64,000 bases of DNA from Pomphorhynchus laevis (lineage: Eukaryota > Acanthocephala > Palaeacanthocephala > Echinorhynchida > Pomphorhynchidae), in NCBI GenBank assembly GCA_012934845.2, contig WNNJ02001591.1:1-64000 (forward strand). Reading direction: 5' to 3'. Under the pieces are notes generated by a model, which was given only the letters and a program-made list of their open reading frames with translations, made no database searches and was not told the origin of the DNA. A program made the translations under genes and the position numbers. The first letter of the stretch is position 1. Each line of letters starts with the position of its first letter. This document shows, in pieces, positions 1-9,853 of this stretch.

Positions 1-440
1 ATATATAAAATTATTATATTTACAATATATAAAAATATAAATCTATATATAAAATTATTAAATTTACAATATATAAAAAATGTTAATAGATTTATAAAAT
101 TATTAAATTTATAATATATAAAAATATTAGTCGATATATAAAATTTTTAAATATCCAACATATAAAAATGTAAATTAATATATAAAATTATTATAATATT
201 AAAAATATAAATCAATATATTAAAATATAAATGAATACATAACATTCTTAAATTCACGATATATAAAAATATAAATCGATATTTAAAATTATTTAATTTA
301 CAATAAATAAAATTATAAATCGATATATAATATTGTTTAATTTACAATATATAAAAATATAAATCGATATTTAAAATTATTAAATTTACAATATATGAAA
401 AATGTTAATAGATATATAAAATATTTAAATTTACAATATA
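1..440. repeat. AT-rich satellite, block 1
   Basis: Imperfect tandem units of about 45-50 bp. The recurring words are AAATTTACAATATATAAAAA and ATAAATCGATATATAAAATT. There is almost no G or C apart from the CGAT step. No coding signal is visible. The same array resumes at 735-830 and 1221-1925, so the elements between these blocks were inserted into a pre-existing array. Confidence 0.85.
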
Positions 441-446
441 TAAACG

Positions 447-693
447 AATCAGTCTGGGTGGGTCTCATCAGCTGCTGACCCAGACCTACATTTCACGTTT
501 CGACCCTTATTATCTGCTTTCTCCGTACACTGATGCTGATCGGATTTGAACTCGGGACGTCTGTATCTTGATTCAACGCTACATCTACTTGACTGGCTGC
601 TCCAGCTGTGTAGATATACATTGTTGTATAGTACTTTCAGTAGGGGATCGTATTCTAACGATCTATTAGAAACCTACCTAACCCAGACTGATT
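447..693 (-). mobile_element. tRNA-derived SINE-like element with terminal inverted repeats
   Basis: This island of normal base composition sits inside the AT satellite. On the minus strand it carries a good RNA polymerase III B box, GAGTTCAAATCC, with an A-box-like stretch (GAGCAGCCAGTCAAG) about 50 bases upstream. That arrangement is typical of tRNA-derived SINEs. Its two ends are a perfect 13-bp inverted repeat: AATCAGTCTGGGT at 447-459 and its complement at 681-693. Near the low-coordinate end the minus strand holds CTGATGAGACCC and, 5' of it, GGGTCGAAAC; these are the two halves of a hammerhead-like stem II in permuted order (see findings). I cannot name the family. The terminal repeats would be unusual for an ordinary SINE, so a short fold-back element is the alternative. 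Confidence 0.55.
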
Positions 694-734
694 AGTAGCG
701 TCCTGCTGTATCAAGAATAAGAAACAATACATGC

Positions 735-830
735 GAGGATAAGTCGATATATGAAATTATTAAATTTGCAATACATAAAAATATATCGGAATACGAAATT
801 GTTATTTTAACAATATATAAAAAATATTAA
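735..830. repeat. AT-rich satellite, block 2
   Basis: Short remnant of the same satellite as at 1-440, lying between the SINE-like element and the ribozyme element. Confidence 0.7.
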
Positions 831-1220
831 ACGGTACATGGTATCGTTTTGTCGATTCTTTCGTGGCTGCCACATCATACAAACAGAAAATGCCCACGGA
901 AATCTCTCATTTTCTTGTAAAATACAAATAAGTTGGCAGATAAATAGAGAGAATGCGCTGGCATTAGCCAGTGCTCTTTGCTAATGATCCTTTTGGTGAA
1001 GCATGTACCTAGTTTGCTAGAAATTTTCTAGCTCTATGTACCTTTTGACATACTCGTACCGTCTGCCGGTCCTCCTCTGCATCCAGTAGTGGGAGGTATC
1101 TGGCACTGATGAGTCAAAATAATGACGAAACGGTACCTGGTATCGTTTTGTCGATTCTTTCGTGGCTGCCACATCATACAAACAGAAAATGCCCACGGAA
1201 ATCTCTCATTTTCTTGTAAA
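831..1220 (+). mobile_element. Retrozyme-like repeat, about 1.3 units of 299 bp
   Basis: A 91-bp segment at 831-921 is repeated at 1130-1220 with a single visible mismatch (TACATGG versus TACCTGG). This gives a repeat period of 299 bp with one full unit plus 91 bases of a second. The unique part (922-1129) ends in a complete hammerhead ribozyme, and the direct repeat starts on the 3' strand of its stem III. Both sides are AT satellite. Small animal retrozymes and the pseudo-LTRs of Penelope-like elements are known to consist of partial tandem repeats with hammerhead ribozymes at this scale. I see no coding capacity, so a non-autonomous element is the best reading. A satellite monomer is the alternative. 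Confidence 0.7.
1056..1136 (+). ncRNA. Type III hammerhead ribozyme
   Basis: All conserved core positions are present. Stem III pairs GTACCGT (1056-1062) with ACGGTAC (1130-1136). The cleavage triplet GTC ends at 1063, so cleavage is predicted between 1063 and 1064. Stem I starts TGCC (1064-1067) against GGCA (1102-1105), then has an internal loop, then CCTCC (1071-1075) against GGAGG (1092-1096). The core CTGATGA is 1106-1112. Stem II is GTCA/TGAC (1113-1116 with 1123-1126) around the loop AAATAA. GAAA is 1127-1130. The open ends lie in stem III, which makes it type III. The irregular stem I with its large loop could support the loop-loop contacts that natural hammerheads use. Confidence is high because the core and all three helices fit together. 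Confidence 0.9.
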
Positions 1221-1925
1221 TTTTCAATATATAAAAACTATAAATCGATATATAATATTATTAAATTTATATAAAAAATATTAATAGATATATAAAATTG
1301 TTAAATTTACAATATATTTAAATATAAATTGATATATAAAATTTTTAAATTTACAATATATAAAAATATAAATTAATATATAAAATTATTAAATTTACAA
1401 TATATAAAAAATATAAATCTATATATAAAATTATTAAATTTACAATATATAAAAATATAAATCGATATTTAAAATTATTAAATTTACAATATATAAAAAT
1501 ATAAATTAATATATAAAATTAGTAAATTTACAATATATAATTAATATAAATTAGTATATTAAATTATTAAATATTCAATAGATAAACATGTAAATCAATA
1601 TATAAAATTATTATATTTACAATTTATAAAAATATAAATCAATATATAAAATTATTAAACTTACAATATGTAAAAAATGTTAATAGATATTTAAAATTAT
1701 TAAATTTTCTAATATATAAAAATATAAATCGATATATAAATTTATTAAATTTACAATATATAAAAAATGTTAATAGATTTATAAAATTATTAAATTTTCT
1801 AATATATAAAAATATAAATCGATATATAAAATTATTAAATTTACAATATATAAAAAATGTTAATAGATTTATAAAATTATTAAATTTACAATATATAAAA
1901 ATATAAATTAATATTTAAAATTTAT
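1221..1925. repeat. AT-rich satellite, block 3
   Basis: Continuation of the 45-50 bp AT-rich array seen at 1-440, with some units containing AAAAAATGTTAATAG in place of the CGAT word. No gene is visible. Confidence 0.8.
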
Positions 1926-1959
1926 AACTTTTCAATATATAAAAAATATTATTAAAAAT

Positions 1960-2612
1960 GTATTTAAACTATTTAGCAAACATTCTTTATGGATAATAAA
2001 CAATATGTTTTGTATTTGAATAAGATACAGTGGATAATCAAATGTCATTAGAGGGGTTGAGTCATTAGTATGTATATTTCCTATCGCTAAGTGGTGTTGA
2101 GCAATAGATGACGAAATCTGATAGCTTTGCACTTTATCTTGATGACCTTTAATATTTATTCGAATATATTGAATAACATGTATTTGTCAATTTATAAAAA
2201 GTGATTTAGATTTTAAATTGTAATAATACATTTTGTCGTTTCATGAATATTAAGTGTATAAAATCTTGAATGATTATTTATTATTTTTAATAATTTATCT
2301 TTATTTTTAATTTACATCCGGTATAAAATACGTAGACTCAGTTTGCTGATTTAATTTATTTTTTTTGTCAATTGAATTGATCTTTATATTCATTAAACAT
2401 TATAACCTAGCAGGGAAGCGTATGCAAATTATCATTGTTTTTATTTAGAGTATTGCACGTATCGTGTCATGTGATTATTTCCTCCATTTTGATTTTATTT
2501 TATTAAGAATTATTTATTTTATTATTTAATTATTAAATTTTGATTTAGCATTATAATGTTTTGTTCATTTTATAATTATATAACAATACGTAGACTCAGT
2601 TAGCTGATTTGA
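1960..2612 (+). mobile_element. PLE-2 3' end fragment
   Basis: This stretch matches, in the same orientation, the non-coding 3' end of the PLE-2 copy at 59.75-60.12 kb. Shared landmarks are a TTTATGGATAATAAA start, a central block around GTCATTAG...GATGACCTTTAAT, and the end word ACGTAGACTCAGTTAGCTGA. The end word occurs twice (near 2330 and 2587), so two element ends lie in tandem. It is strongly diverged from the other copies, and no open reading frame of note remains. Confidence 0.6.
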
Positions 2613-2624
2613 TTAGTGTTTCTA

Positions 2625-2875
2625 AATTTTTTATGAATATAATTTAGTGTTTATGTTTCTAAACACTTAATAAATATAATAAAGTGTTTTAGCTTACAAA
2701 CACTAAATAAATATGTTTTAGTGTTTTTGTTTTTTAAATATTTTATAAATATAATTAGGTGTTTATATTGATAAACACTTAATAAATATAATTAAGTGTT
2801 TTTGTTTACTAACACTAAATGAATTTTGTGTTTGGTTTTTCTGTGTATAAACACTTTATAAATATAATTATGTGT
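2625..2875. repeat. Palindromic 40-50 bp tandem repeat, left part
   Basis: Units of about 40-50 bp are built on AAACACTTAATAAATATAAT followed by its near-complement, ATTAAGTGTTTATGTTT. Each unit can therefore fold on itself. The array continues at 3115-3215 after an insert. It has no coding potential. Confidence 0.75.
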
Positions 2876-3117
2876 AAGCTCGCGAATTGACGGATCGTTA
2901 TATATAGGTTGATGACTACGTTTTCGAGACTGAGTGGTATAAAACGGTGATGTTAACTTACATACATTTAAAGTTCCTTGAATTTATATTTCTAGTAATA
3001 CTGAATTTAAATTTCTATATTGTAAACATTTCGCCTGTTAATTCATACTTGTATAAACTGTAATATATATCTCCTTTATCCGTGGCACATGGGTTGATAA
3101 ATAAATCTTTCTCTCAT
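2876..3117 (+). mobile_element. LTR-like fossil insert
   Basis: About 240 bp of distinct sequence interrupts the palindromic tandem array. It contains TATAAAAC near 2938 and AATAAATC near 3100, an order (TATA then polyadenylation signal) typical of a solo LTR. I could not find a convincing target duplication, and no internal gene is present. A short SINE-like insert is the alternative. Family not identified; looks old and non-coding. Confidence 0.3.
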
Positions 3118-3215
3118 AAACACTTAATAAATATAATTAAGTGTTTATGTTTATAAACACTTAATAAATATAATTTAGTGTTTATGTTTATAAACATTTT
3201 ATAAATATATAATTA
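3115..3215. repeat. Palindromic tandem repeat, right part
   Basis: Resumption of the array at 2625-2875, with at least two further units. Confidence 0.7.
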
Positions 3216-3629
3216 GATGTATATAATAATTAAAATCTATTTGTTATAAATATTTATAAATATTTTCTCATATAAATGTCTATATTTTTATATAATCATA
3301 TACACCTATGCATATAATTCATTATTCAATTGTTTTTATTGTGATTTACCGTAATACGTTTTTACGTGCTGCCATATATTTCCCTAGTTACCAGCAACTA
3401 AGTGAGCGCCATTATGATATACGTTTATTATATGAATATTCTCACCATACTTGTGAAAGTCATTCTTACCTCTAGCATTTTTCCTAACTTTAACAGCCAA
3501 GCGGACATATAATATAGTAAAGAGATTTTATATACAGACAGAAGATATTCCAGAACGACATTTAAGTTAGAAAGCACTTGTCATTTCGATAGATCATAAA
3601 ATTATCAAAACTTTACTACTAAAAAATAA
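3216..3629 (+). promoter_or_regulatory. Upstream region of the 591-residue gene
   Basis: A TTTTATATAC word at 3526-3535 could serve as a TATA box about 95 bases before the ATG. Nothing else in this AT-rich stretch is recognisable. The start codon context is AATAAATGC, a weak but acceptable animal context. Confidence 0.3.
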
Positions 3630-5405
3630 ATGCAGCGTGATCAGGGTGTAGCCTCAGGAATGCCGTTTGGAGTCGGAGGACCAGGCATTCGCCAAAGAAG
3701 AAATCGAAGGAAACGCAGATCACGAAGGGGTTTCGTGCATGTAAGCAAACGACTTCCGGAAGCAATTGCATTAGCAAAACAGATTAATAATGGATTTAAA
3801 GCTTTAAAAGATTTCGAAATCGCTTTCTCCGTAATAGATTCTGTTATGGATCACACCAAATTGGACGTCTACAAAACTCGTGCTTCAGAGCATGCTAATG
3901 AAACGGGAAAGTGTTTAAAAGCCATCTACGATTACGTAGAAGACATTCAAACTTTAAAAATGAAGAATGCTTACGAACATAAGGTTGGTGTTAAACTCGT
4001 GCTTGACTATTTCACTTCAGTTATCGATAATATATCAAAAATGGCAGATTCCCGTATCTACAATGATCATTTGATTATAGAGGAAGTCGATCAGTTTCTG
4101 CGCAAAACTTACAAGGCTACGAAACGTTTAGGTAATTACAATCGTCTTTTGAACCAAATGATTGAGCGGATAATCAAGCGGCGAAGCTTGCTGCAGATGG
4201 ATAATACAGAACAGTTGCTAAACACTTTGAGTAAAAGAGCCGAAAACCTATTTAGATGTGGATTCGCACATTTAGCAGTAACTCAGTTTTGTCCCAAATT
4301 TCTGAGTACATCAAGCATAATTAAAGAGCTGATTGAGAGAATGGATATTTTTAGATACGAAATACAGAATCTAATGCACATATTGCATGCTCTTGCTAGT
4401 GATCGTAAGCATAAAATTCAAGACATTAAGATGGACCTTGAGCAGTATGTAAGAAAGAAAAAAGAGTACAAAGATACAATACAATTATATGAATTTCATA
4501 GGTTAAGTGAAAGTCTACACAGATCTGTTTCTTCTGTTCACATCACTGAGAGTTTAATTCCAGTACATTCATCGTTCGATAACTTTATAAGTCATTTTAA
4601 GAAAGAGGAACGATTGCTGCCCTTGCATTCATCTCATTCGGAGGTGACATTTCCTGATAAAGATGATCATGTACATTATGTTAATTTACGCTATAAACAT
4701 ATTAAACCAAAGCTAAAGACATTTGAAGTTCTTGATTTCTGGAGAGAAAAGACATGTGACCGAATTTACAGTCGGGCAGTTATGAATGAAATACGTTTAG
4801 GTGGTAAACTGAGAAGAAAAACCGATCAATTAATTGAAAAGCTTAAGAATGTTGAAAAGGTGACAGAAGGTGAACTTATTGAAGAAGTCGAAACCGAAGA
4901 GGAGAATGTTGCTGATGGATCCCCTCAAAATATTTACGAGGATGTGTTTCCTTCATATTGTTGCTTTTGTGAAACTGACTATTTAATACCTTGGAATGTG
5001 AAAAAATTAAATATTGAACAGCAAAACGAAGGAGGCGATGAGTTTTCAGAAATTTCTTTGTACATCAAACGCCTAATTAAATCTGTGGATAATTCTAGTT
5101 ATCGCTTACGATGTGTTCATGAAACTAATGGAGAATTTATGAATAATTTGGTTGAGAATTTTAAAAACGAATCATTTGAACGACAGGAGTTCATTTTGGA
5201 GCAGATCTACAAACTCGATGATCTGTCATGCACTAATGATAATGCTGTCGACACAACTGCTAACGATTCCTTTCGTGAAATAAGAGAACATGGACTAAGT
5301 ACTTACGCTGATATTAAGGATTGTCAAGAAGGAAATATCAGCGATTGGCTGACCCGTACAAACAATAGATGCGGACATTACACAGAGGAATGTAAAATTC
5401 AGTAA
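3630..5405 (+). CDS. Unrecognised 591-residue helical protein, intronless
   Basis: One long uninterrupted frame with a codon use much richer in G and C than its AT-rich surroundings, so it is probably a real gene. Residues about 20-36 are very basic (QRRNRRKRRSRR) and could be a nuclear or nucleolar signal or an RNA-binding patch. The next roughly 300 residues are charged and amphipathic, look mainly helical, and have short coiled-coil-like runs such as RIIKRRSLLQM and QYVRKKKEYK. An acidic stretch (EEVETEEEN) sits near residue 425. It is followed by PSYCCFCE near residue 445, a possible metal site. The C-terminus ends in CGHYTEECKIQ, faintly like a half zinc knuckle. There is no signal peptide or membrane segment. 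I do not recognise a family; it could be a lineage-specific gene or a retrogene. An AATAAA lies at 5888-5893, about 480 bases after the stop. Confidence 0.75.
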   Translation: MQRDQGVASGMPFGVGGPGIRQRRNRRKRRSRRGFVHVSKRLPEAIALAKQINNGFKALKDFEIAFSVIDSVMDHTKLDVYKTRASEHANETGKCLKAIYDYVEDIQTLKMKNAYEHKVGVKLVLDYFTSVIDNISKMADSRIYNDHLIIEEVDQFLRKTYKATKRLGNYNRLLNQMIERIIKRRSLLQMDNTEQLLNTLSKRAENLFRCGFAHLAVTQFCPKFLSTSSIIKELIERMDIFRYEIQNLMHILHALASDRKHKIQDIKMDLEQYVRKKKEYKDTIQLYEFHRLSESLHRSVSSVHITESLIPVHSSFDNFISHFKKEERLLPLHSSHSEVTFPDKDDHVHYVNLRYKHIKPKLKTFEVLDFWREKTCDRIYSRAVMNEIRLGGKLRRKTDQLIEKLKNVEKVTEGELIEEVETEEENVADGSPQNIYEDVFPSYCCFCETDYLIPWNVKKLNIEQQNEGGDEFSEISLYIKRLIKSVDNSSYRLRCVHETNGEFMNNLVENFKNESFERQEFILEQIYKLDDLSCTNDNAVDTTANDSFREIREHGLSTYADIKDCQEGNISDWLTRTNNRCGHYTEECKIQ

Positions 5406-6227
5406 GAAGAATGTGTAATGAACTATAATCATACTATAACACGATATATAAACTTTAGCTTTAAGATTGGTGTTACACATTACGATAGTATATATACTTT
5501 ACATATTATTGGAGAAACATATATTTATAGATATAGTTAACAATATGATGGATTTTTTATAGCTAATTTTAAGGCAATTTGGTAATTTAAAGAATATTTA
5601 AATTAGTTTCCTTCGGATGACATATATTAGTTGGTTTATAAAAATACTACCGAGTTATAATAATCCTTTTAAGACTAAGATTCGTTTATATTTTTTAAAT
5701 GAATATGTATTAATATGTACAAAATATGTAGCTCGGTTAAGTGATCTGAGCTTTTCTGTATGACATTATATCATATATAACGAGGTATAGAATGTATTAG
5801 TTATACATAAATATTAATGATATGTGTATTTGACGCTATTAATGCTTATTCAATAAGTGAACATATTTATCCAGGTAGCTTTATCTTAATAAAACTAATG
5901 TTGTTAATAGAAAAAGTATATATTTAGATGTGAATATATTTTATTTATTTATCATTTATTTAATTTATTTATCTTTTATTTATTTTATCAATATTGCAAG
6001 ATCACACAAGGTGATTTAGCAGCAGAAGTCAGCTACAGTATATATAAGTGATGCCAAATGATAATATATATGAACATTATATATTTTCTGTTTATTTATA
6101 ACACTAACGAAGGGTAATAAACCCGAAAATAAACTTCAACTCCGTGCTCGATTTGTTCTTTATATATATTCGTAATAAATGTTTGACTTATAAAAACTTT
6201 GTTTAAAAAACTATATACATAATTTAA
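5406..6227. other. 3' flank of the orphan gene, no gene seen
   Basis: AT-rich DNA containing the candidate AATAAA at 5888-5893 and runs of TTTATT near 5940-5990. I see no further gene or element. Confidence 0.5.
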
Positions 6228-6480
6228 TCACAGAACGTGTAAAATTATGCTTCTGGAGCTAATAAGCTTCAATTTTATAATCGTAGATGTTGCCAAAATC
6301 CAGAGTTCGATTACATGCAGAGCAGATTTCCTTATCACTCCTAGACGAGCTGATGGTAGCCGGCAGCACTCATCCGTAGGGTGAACTACCATCAGTCGTT
6401 TCGGCTGCTTTGTGATATATTTAAAATGCATCTCTGAGAATTTGCTAACGTAGTACACGTTAGCAAATAGTGCACTAACA
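6228..6480. other. Unidentified repeat-like island with hairpins
   Basis: A block of near-normal base composition within AT-rich DNA. It contains an inverted pair around GATGGTAG/CTACCATC (about 6350-6394) and, at its right end, an 11-bp perfect hairpin: TTTGCTAACGT (6441-6451) with its complement at 6457-6467. It looks like a non-autonomous element, but I cannot name it. Confidence 0.35.
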
Positions 6481-6689
6481 GATCACACTCAAGAGTCTAT
6501 TGCTTTGTGCCTTTTGGGTAACATAAAATGTTCTATCCGTGTTGGATGCTGCAGACGTTAATTTTGTCTTAATAGTATCATTTAGATCGAATATCTGTAT
6601 ACAAGTAATCACAACATCGCGTACAACGCACAGCTTCTTTACTGTTATCAGCTTTTCGTATAACAATGCTTTTATCATGTCTTAAACTT

Positions 6690-7240
6690 CTCAAAGTTGA
6701 AATCAATTTGGTTTCATATTTTTGGTTTCATCTTATTACAAGTCACTGTTCTATAATAGATAAAAAGGGTATAAAGGTTGAATCATATAATAAAACTATA
6801 CCTATATTATATTGGAATCCAAAATTACATAAAAATCCAATAAAACCTAGGTTCATATGTAGTGCGTTTAAATGTACATTAAAACCACTTTCTGTCTTAT
6901 ATGAATAAAATACTTAAAGTAATTAAAGCACACTTTAAAAATATTGCAAGGTAATCGAAATTAATACTGGTATAAAACACTATTTCAGTATTAATTCTAC
7001 AAAAGAATTTTTAAAACAGACAAAAGGAATAAATTTTCAAAATATAAATACATACGATTTTAGTACGCTTTATACAAATCTAGATTTAGTAGATATTAAA
7101 GAAGCGTTAGTAAAATTAATTAATCTTATATTCGGAAAAAGATATACAGATAAGATAAGCATATATATATATTTCAAATCGAGCAAACGAAAATTTAATT
7201 TGTTATTAGCAAAAATAGCTTTCGGGATTTCCCCTTCTTC
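6690..7240 (+). pseudogene. PLE-2 reverse transcriptase fragment
   Basis: Translation gives PLE reverse-transcriptase landmarks in the right order: TIPILYWNPKLHKNPIKPRF (the finger region that precedes the catalytic core), then NINTYDFSTLYTNLDLVDIK, where the DFSTLYTN motif is the PLE form of the first catalytic aspartate block. The reading frame is broken and the remainder of the RT is missing. It belongs to the same AT-rich PLE family as fragments at 10.0, 11.4-13.1, 18.4-20.2, 42.3 and 59.5 kb. Confidence 0.7.
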
Positions 7241-7355
7241 AGTTTACAAATTATCAGTGTTACTCACAATCGTTTTCGCTTACACTTATATTGTACATTG
7301 TACACGGAAGAAGCAAACATAAAATCAGAAGACATAACAACAGGAAAGTACAATG

Positions 7356-7883
7356 TCACAGTTTGAAACCGTGTTCAGTGTTTACACATTTGTAGGTCAT
7401 GAGCTGACCTATCCAAAATTGCTCTACTTTCCTGCGGTCGTAGTTGTCACTAACGGCTGTGATTAATGTTGTGACCATATTGTGATTTGGATTTTCTATT
7501 ATATGTCTGGCAGCTCCGTCGTTATTTAAGCGTACAGCTGTTAAGTCTGCCCTTCGGTTGTTGGCCCTGATGTTGAACGATGATCCTGTTTGACCTACAT
7601 ACTGGGCGGGACAGCATACACACTCGTGTATATACACTGCGCCTTTTGTCTGGCATGTTAATTCACCTTTTACTCTATACATCGAGTTTGCGATTGAGCT
7701 TTTAAATGTGGTTATGCTTGTCATTTGGCGACAACATTTGCAGCGGGCACGACCACATGCTCCAGTGATGTTGCCTGTTATTCTGTTTGTTTTCCGAGTT
7801 GGAGCGACAATATTGTGAATTGATAGTTCTCTTTTGAATCCGATGCGTGGTCTAAGGATGATCTGTTGTTGGTCAGCTGACAA
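7356..7883 (-). pseudogene. PLE-1 GIY-YIG endonuclease domain
   Basis: The 175-codon open stretch contains KGAVYIHECVCCPAQYVGQT, matching the GIY-YIG core used by Penelope endonucleases. Here the first motif reads VYI and the second QYVGQTGSSF, followed by an arginine-rich segment (IRANNRRADL), ARHIIENPNHN and a final glutamate-containing helix (RRKVEQFWI). Upstream cysteines (CGRARCKCC) match the cysteine motif often found between RT and nuclease in PLEs. It is the C-terminal part of the element, and the frame stops in the expected place. Confidence 0.85.
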
Positions 7884-8182
7884 ATTATTGACAGCACTGT
7901 TGATATCCTTCTGAATGCGTATTATTGCTGGATGGAAGGTGACAGCACAATTGAATATGTTGTCATTCGACTGTGTTCTTTCACGAATATTTAAAAGATT
8001 GACGTTGCATCGCTGAAACTTCTCGGTATTACCTCTCGACTTGTCTACCCGAGTACCCTCTTTCCATAAACTCTTTACGCATATTTGATGAGTTTCTTAG
8101 AAATTCACTATTAGTAGAGCATATTTTCTTTGCTCGGATTATCTCGTTCCGAATTATGAGTCGCTTTACTTTAGGAGCGTGA

Positions 8183-8833
8183 TCACTGCTGGCGTATAAT
8201 AGATCTCGTACCTTCGAATTTCGTGTGCATAGTCGTATGCCATAGTCCATGAGTGTCGACATACATATCCACATCGAGAAATGCGACCCGTCCGTTATTT
8301 GGTTCAGTCATAGTGAACTTTAATTCACTGAATTTGTTGAGAGCCTCGATAAACATGTCCAACTTTGTTCTGCCATGTTTCCAAATCAAAAATATGTCAT
8401 CGACATATCTCATCCACGTCGACGGTTTGAATTCTTGTGTGGAAAAGAAGGCTTCTTTAATGTTCGCGACGTATAGACCTGCATATGCTGGAGCAACAGG
8501 GCTACCCATTGCAGTGCCTTCCATCTGCTTGTATATATCACCTTGAAACTCAAATATGTTTGACCGAAGTACGGTTGACAGCATTTCTCGGAGCATTTGT
8601 ATATTGGTGGATTCGTAGTTGTACTTCTCCAGTTGTTTAATTACCCCTTTTACTCCGTTCTCTTCATTGATTGACGTATACAGAGACTCTATATCGAGAG
8701 TGATAACGATCGAAGTCTCAGATATTTCATTTCGTATCATGTTGAATCGTTTAAGAAAGTCAACCGTGCTTGCTAGATATGAAGGTGTCTGCTTTAAGAT
8801 TGGATGGATCTTACGGTGAATGTATCTGGCCAA
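8183..8833 (-). pseudogene. PLE-1 reverse transcriptase core
   Basis: Open stretch of 216 codons. Visible motifs are VITLDIESLYTSI (first catalytic Asp block), GTAMGSPVAPAYAGLYVA, and RYVDDIFLIW, the YVDD catalytic motif. AFLDVDMYV follows as the next strand. These are the standard Penelope-group RT motifs. The 5' part of the RT, with ADKRGKVVIWPKED and LYFLPKIHKNQ, lies in the adjoining stretch at 8870-9226. The domain is complete in content but not in one frame. Confidence 0.85.
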
Positions 8834-9238
8834 ATTTTCGGTAGCAATCCCACAATTACTTATTATTGGTCAGGCTGGACATGGTGTTTGATTCTTGTGA
8901 ATTTTAGGCAGAAAGTATAGTCTACCCGGTTTTGCATTTCGCGCTAATAGACATTTATTGTCTTCTGTATCTGGAAAGTATTTGCGTATAACGTGTTCTA
9001 CTTCCTTGTTGATCGTATTCACTTGATTTATTGATATTTTTGTATATGTTTTTGATGCCAGTTGTCGATGAGCCTCATTATCATGGTCCTCTTTTGGCCA
9101 TATCACAACTTTGCCTCTTTTATCCGCTCTGCGTACGACTATTGAATTATTATTTCGAACCCCTATCAATGCTCGCCGTTTTTCCATGCACATATTGTTT
9201 GGAACCTTTATCTGGTTTGGATGCATATCTATATAGCG

Positions 9239-9853
9239 TTAAATGGCTTGGTTTGATACTATCGCTTCGTGTATTGTTCGATTAACCTCTATGTTTGGGA
9301 TCATTCGTGTTGTTATATATTTCAAGTCTTTACAGAGCTGTGCCCGGTTGAACTCCCTTTGTGTCGGTATAAATGATAAACCAAACGATAGAGCCTCGAT
9401 TTGCGGTGTAGGTATGATTGTATTTGATATGTTGACCACGTTGTCCGTCATTACATGATTCCGACGATTCCATCTTTGATGGATTCGAAAGTGTCTACAT
9501 TGTCTTGGTCGTATTGATTTTAATTCTTCGATGTTGATATTCCTCCCAGTCATATTCCTGATTTTCCGACATTTGCGCCTAAGGATTTGAGCCAGATATG
9601 CTTCGTCTATAATATCATTTGAAGCAGAATATGCAGCTCTGTAAAATTCTCTCAAGATCTCGGTACATTCTATTTCACTTCGTTTTAGTGCGTTTCGCCA
9701 CCGCTGGTTGATCTTTTCAAATGCGACAGGGCTGACTAAGTTTTGATTAATTTGCATGTGCTTCTTTATGCGTAAGCCTTTAGGCGTTAGCCTAAAGTGC
9801 ATGTGGTCGTGCACTCTGCAAATGTTGTCGCCAAATGACAAGCACAACAACAT
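9239..9853 (-). pseudogene. PLE-1 N-terminal region
   Basis: Open stretch of 204 codons at the 5' end of the element, starting just before LCLSFGDNICRVHDH. It is basic and helical and has no motif I can name beyond its position. PLEs usually carry such a divergent N-terminal domain ahead of the RT. The first ATG shown gives a plausible start for the ancestral protein. Confidence 0.6.

Noticed and set aside
6385-6410. CGAAAC and CTGATGG on the minus strand, resembling hammerhead boxes
   Set aside because: The core is CTGATGG instead of CTGATGA and no stem II joins the boxes.
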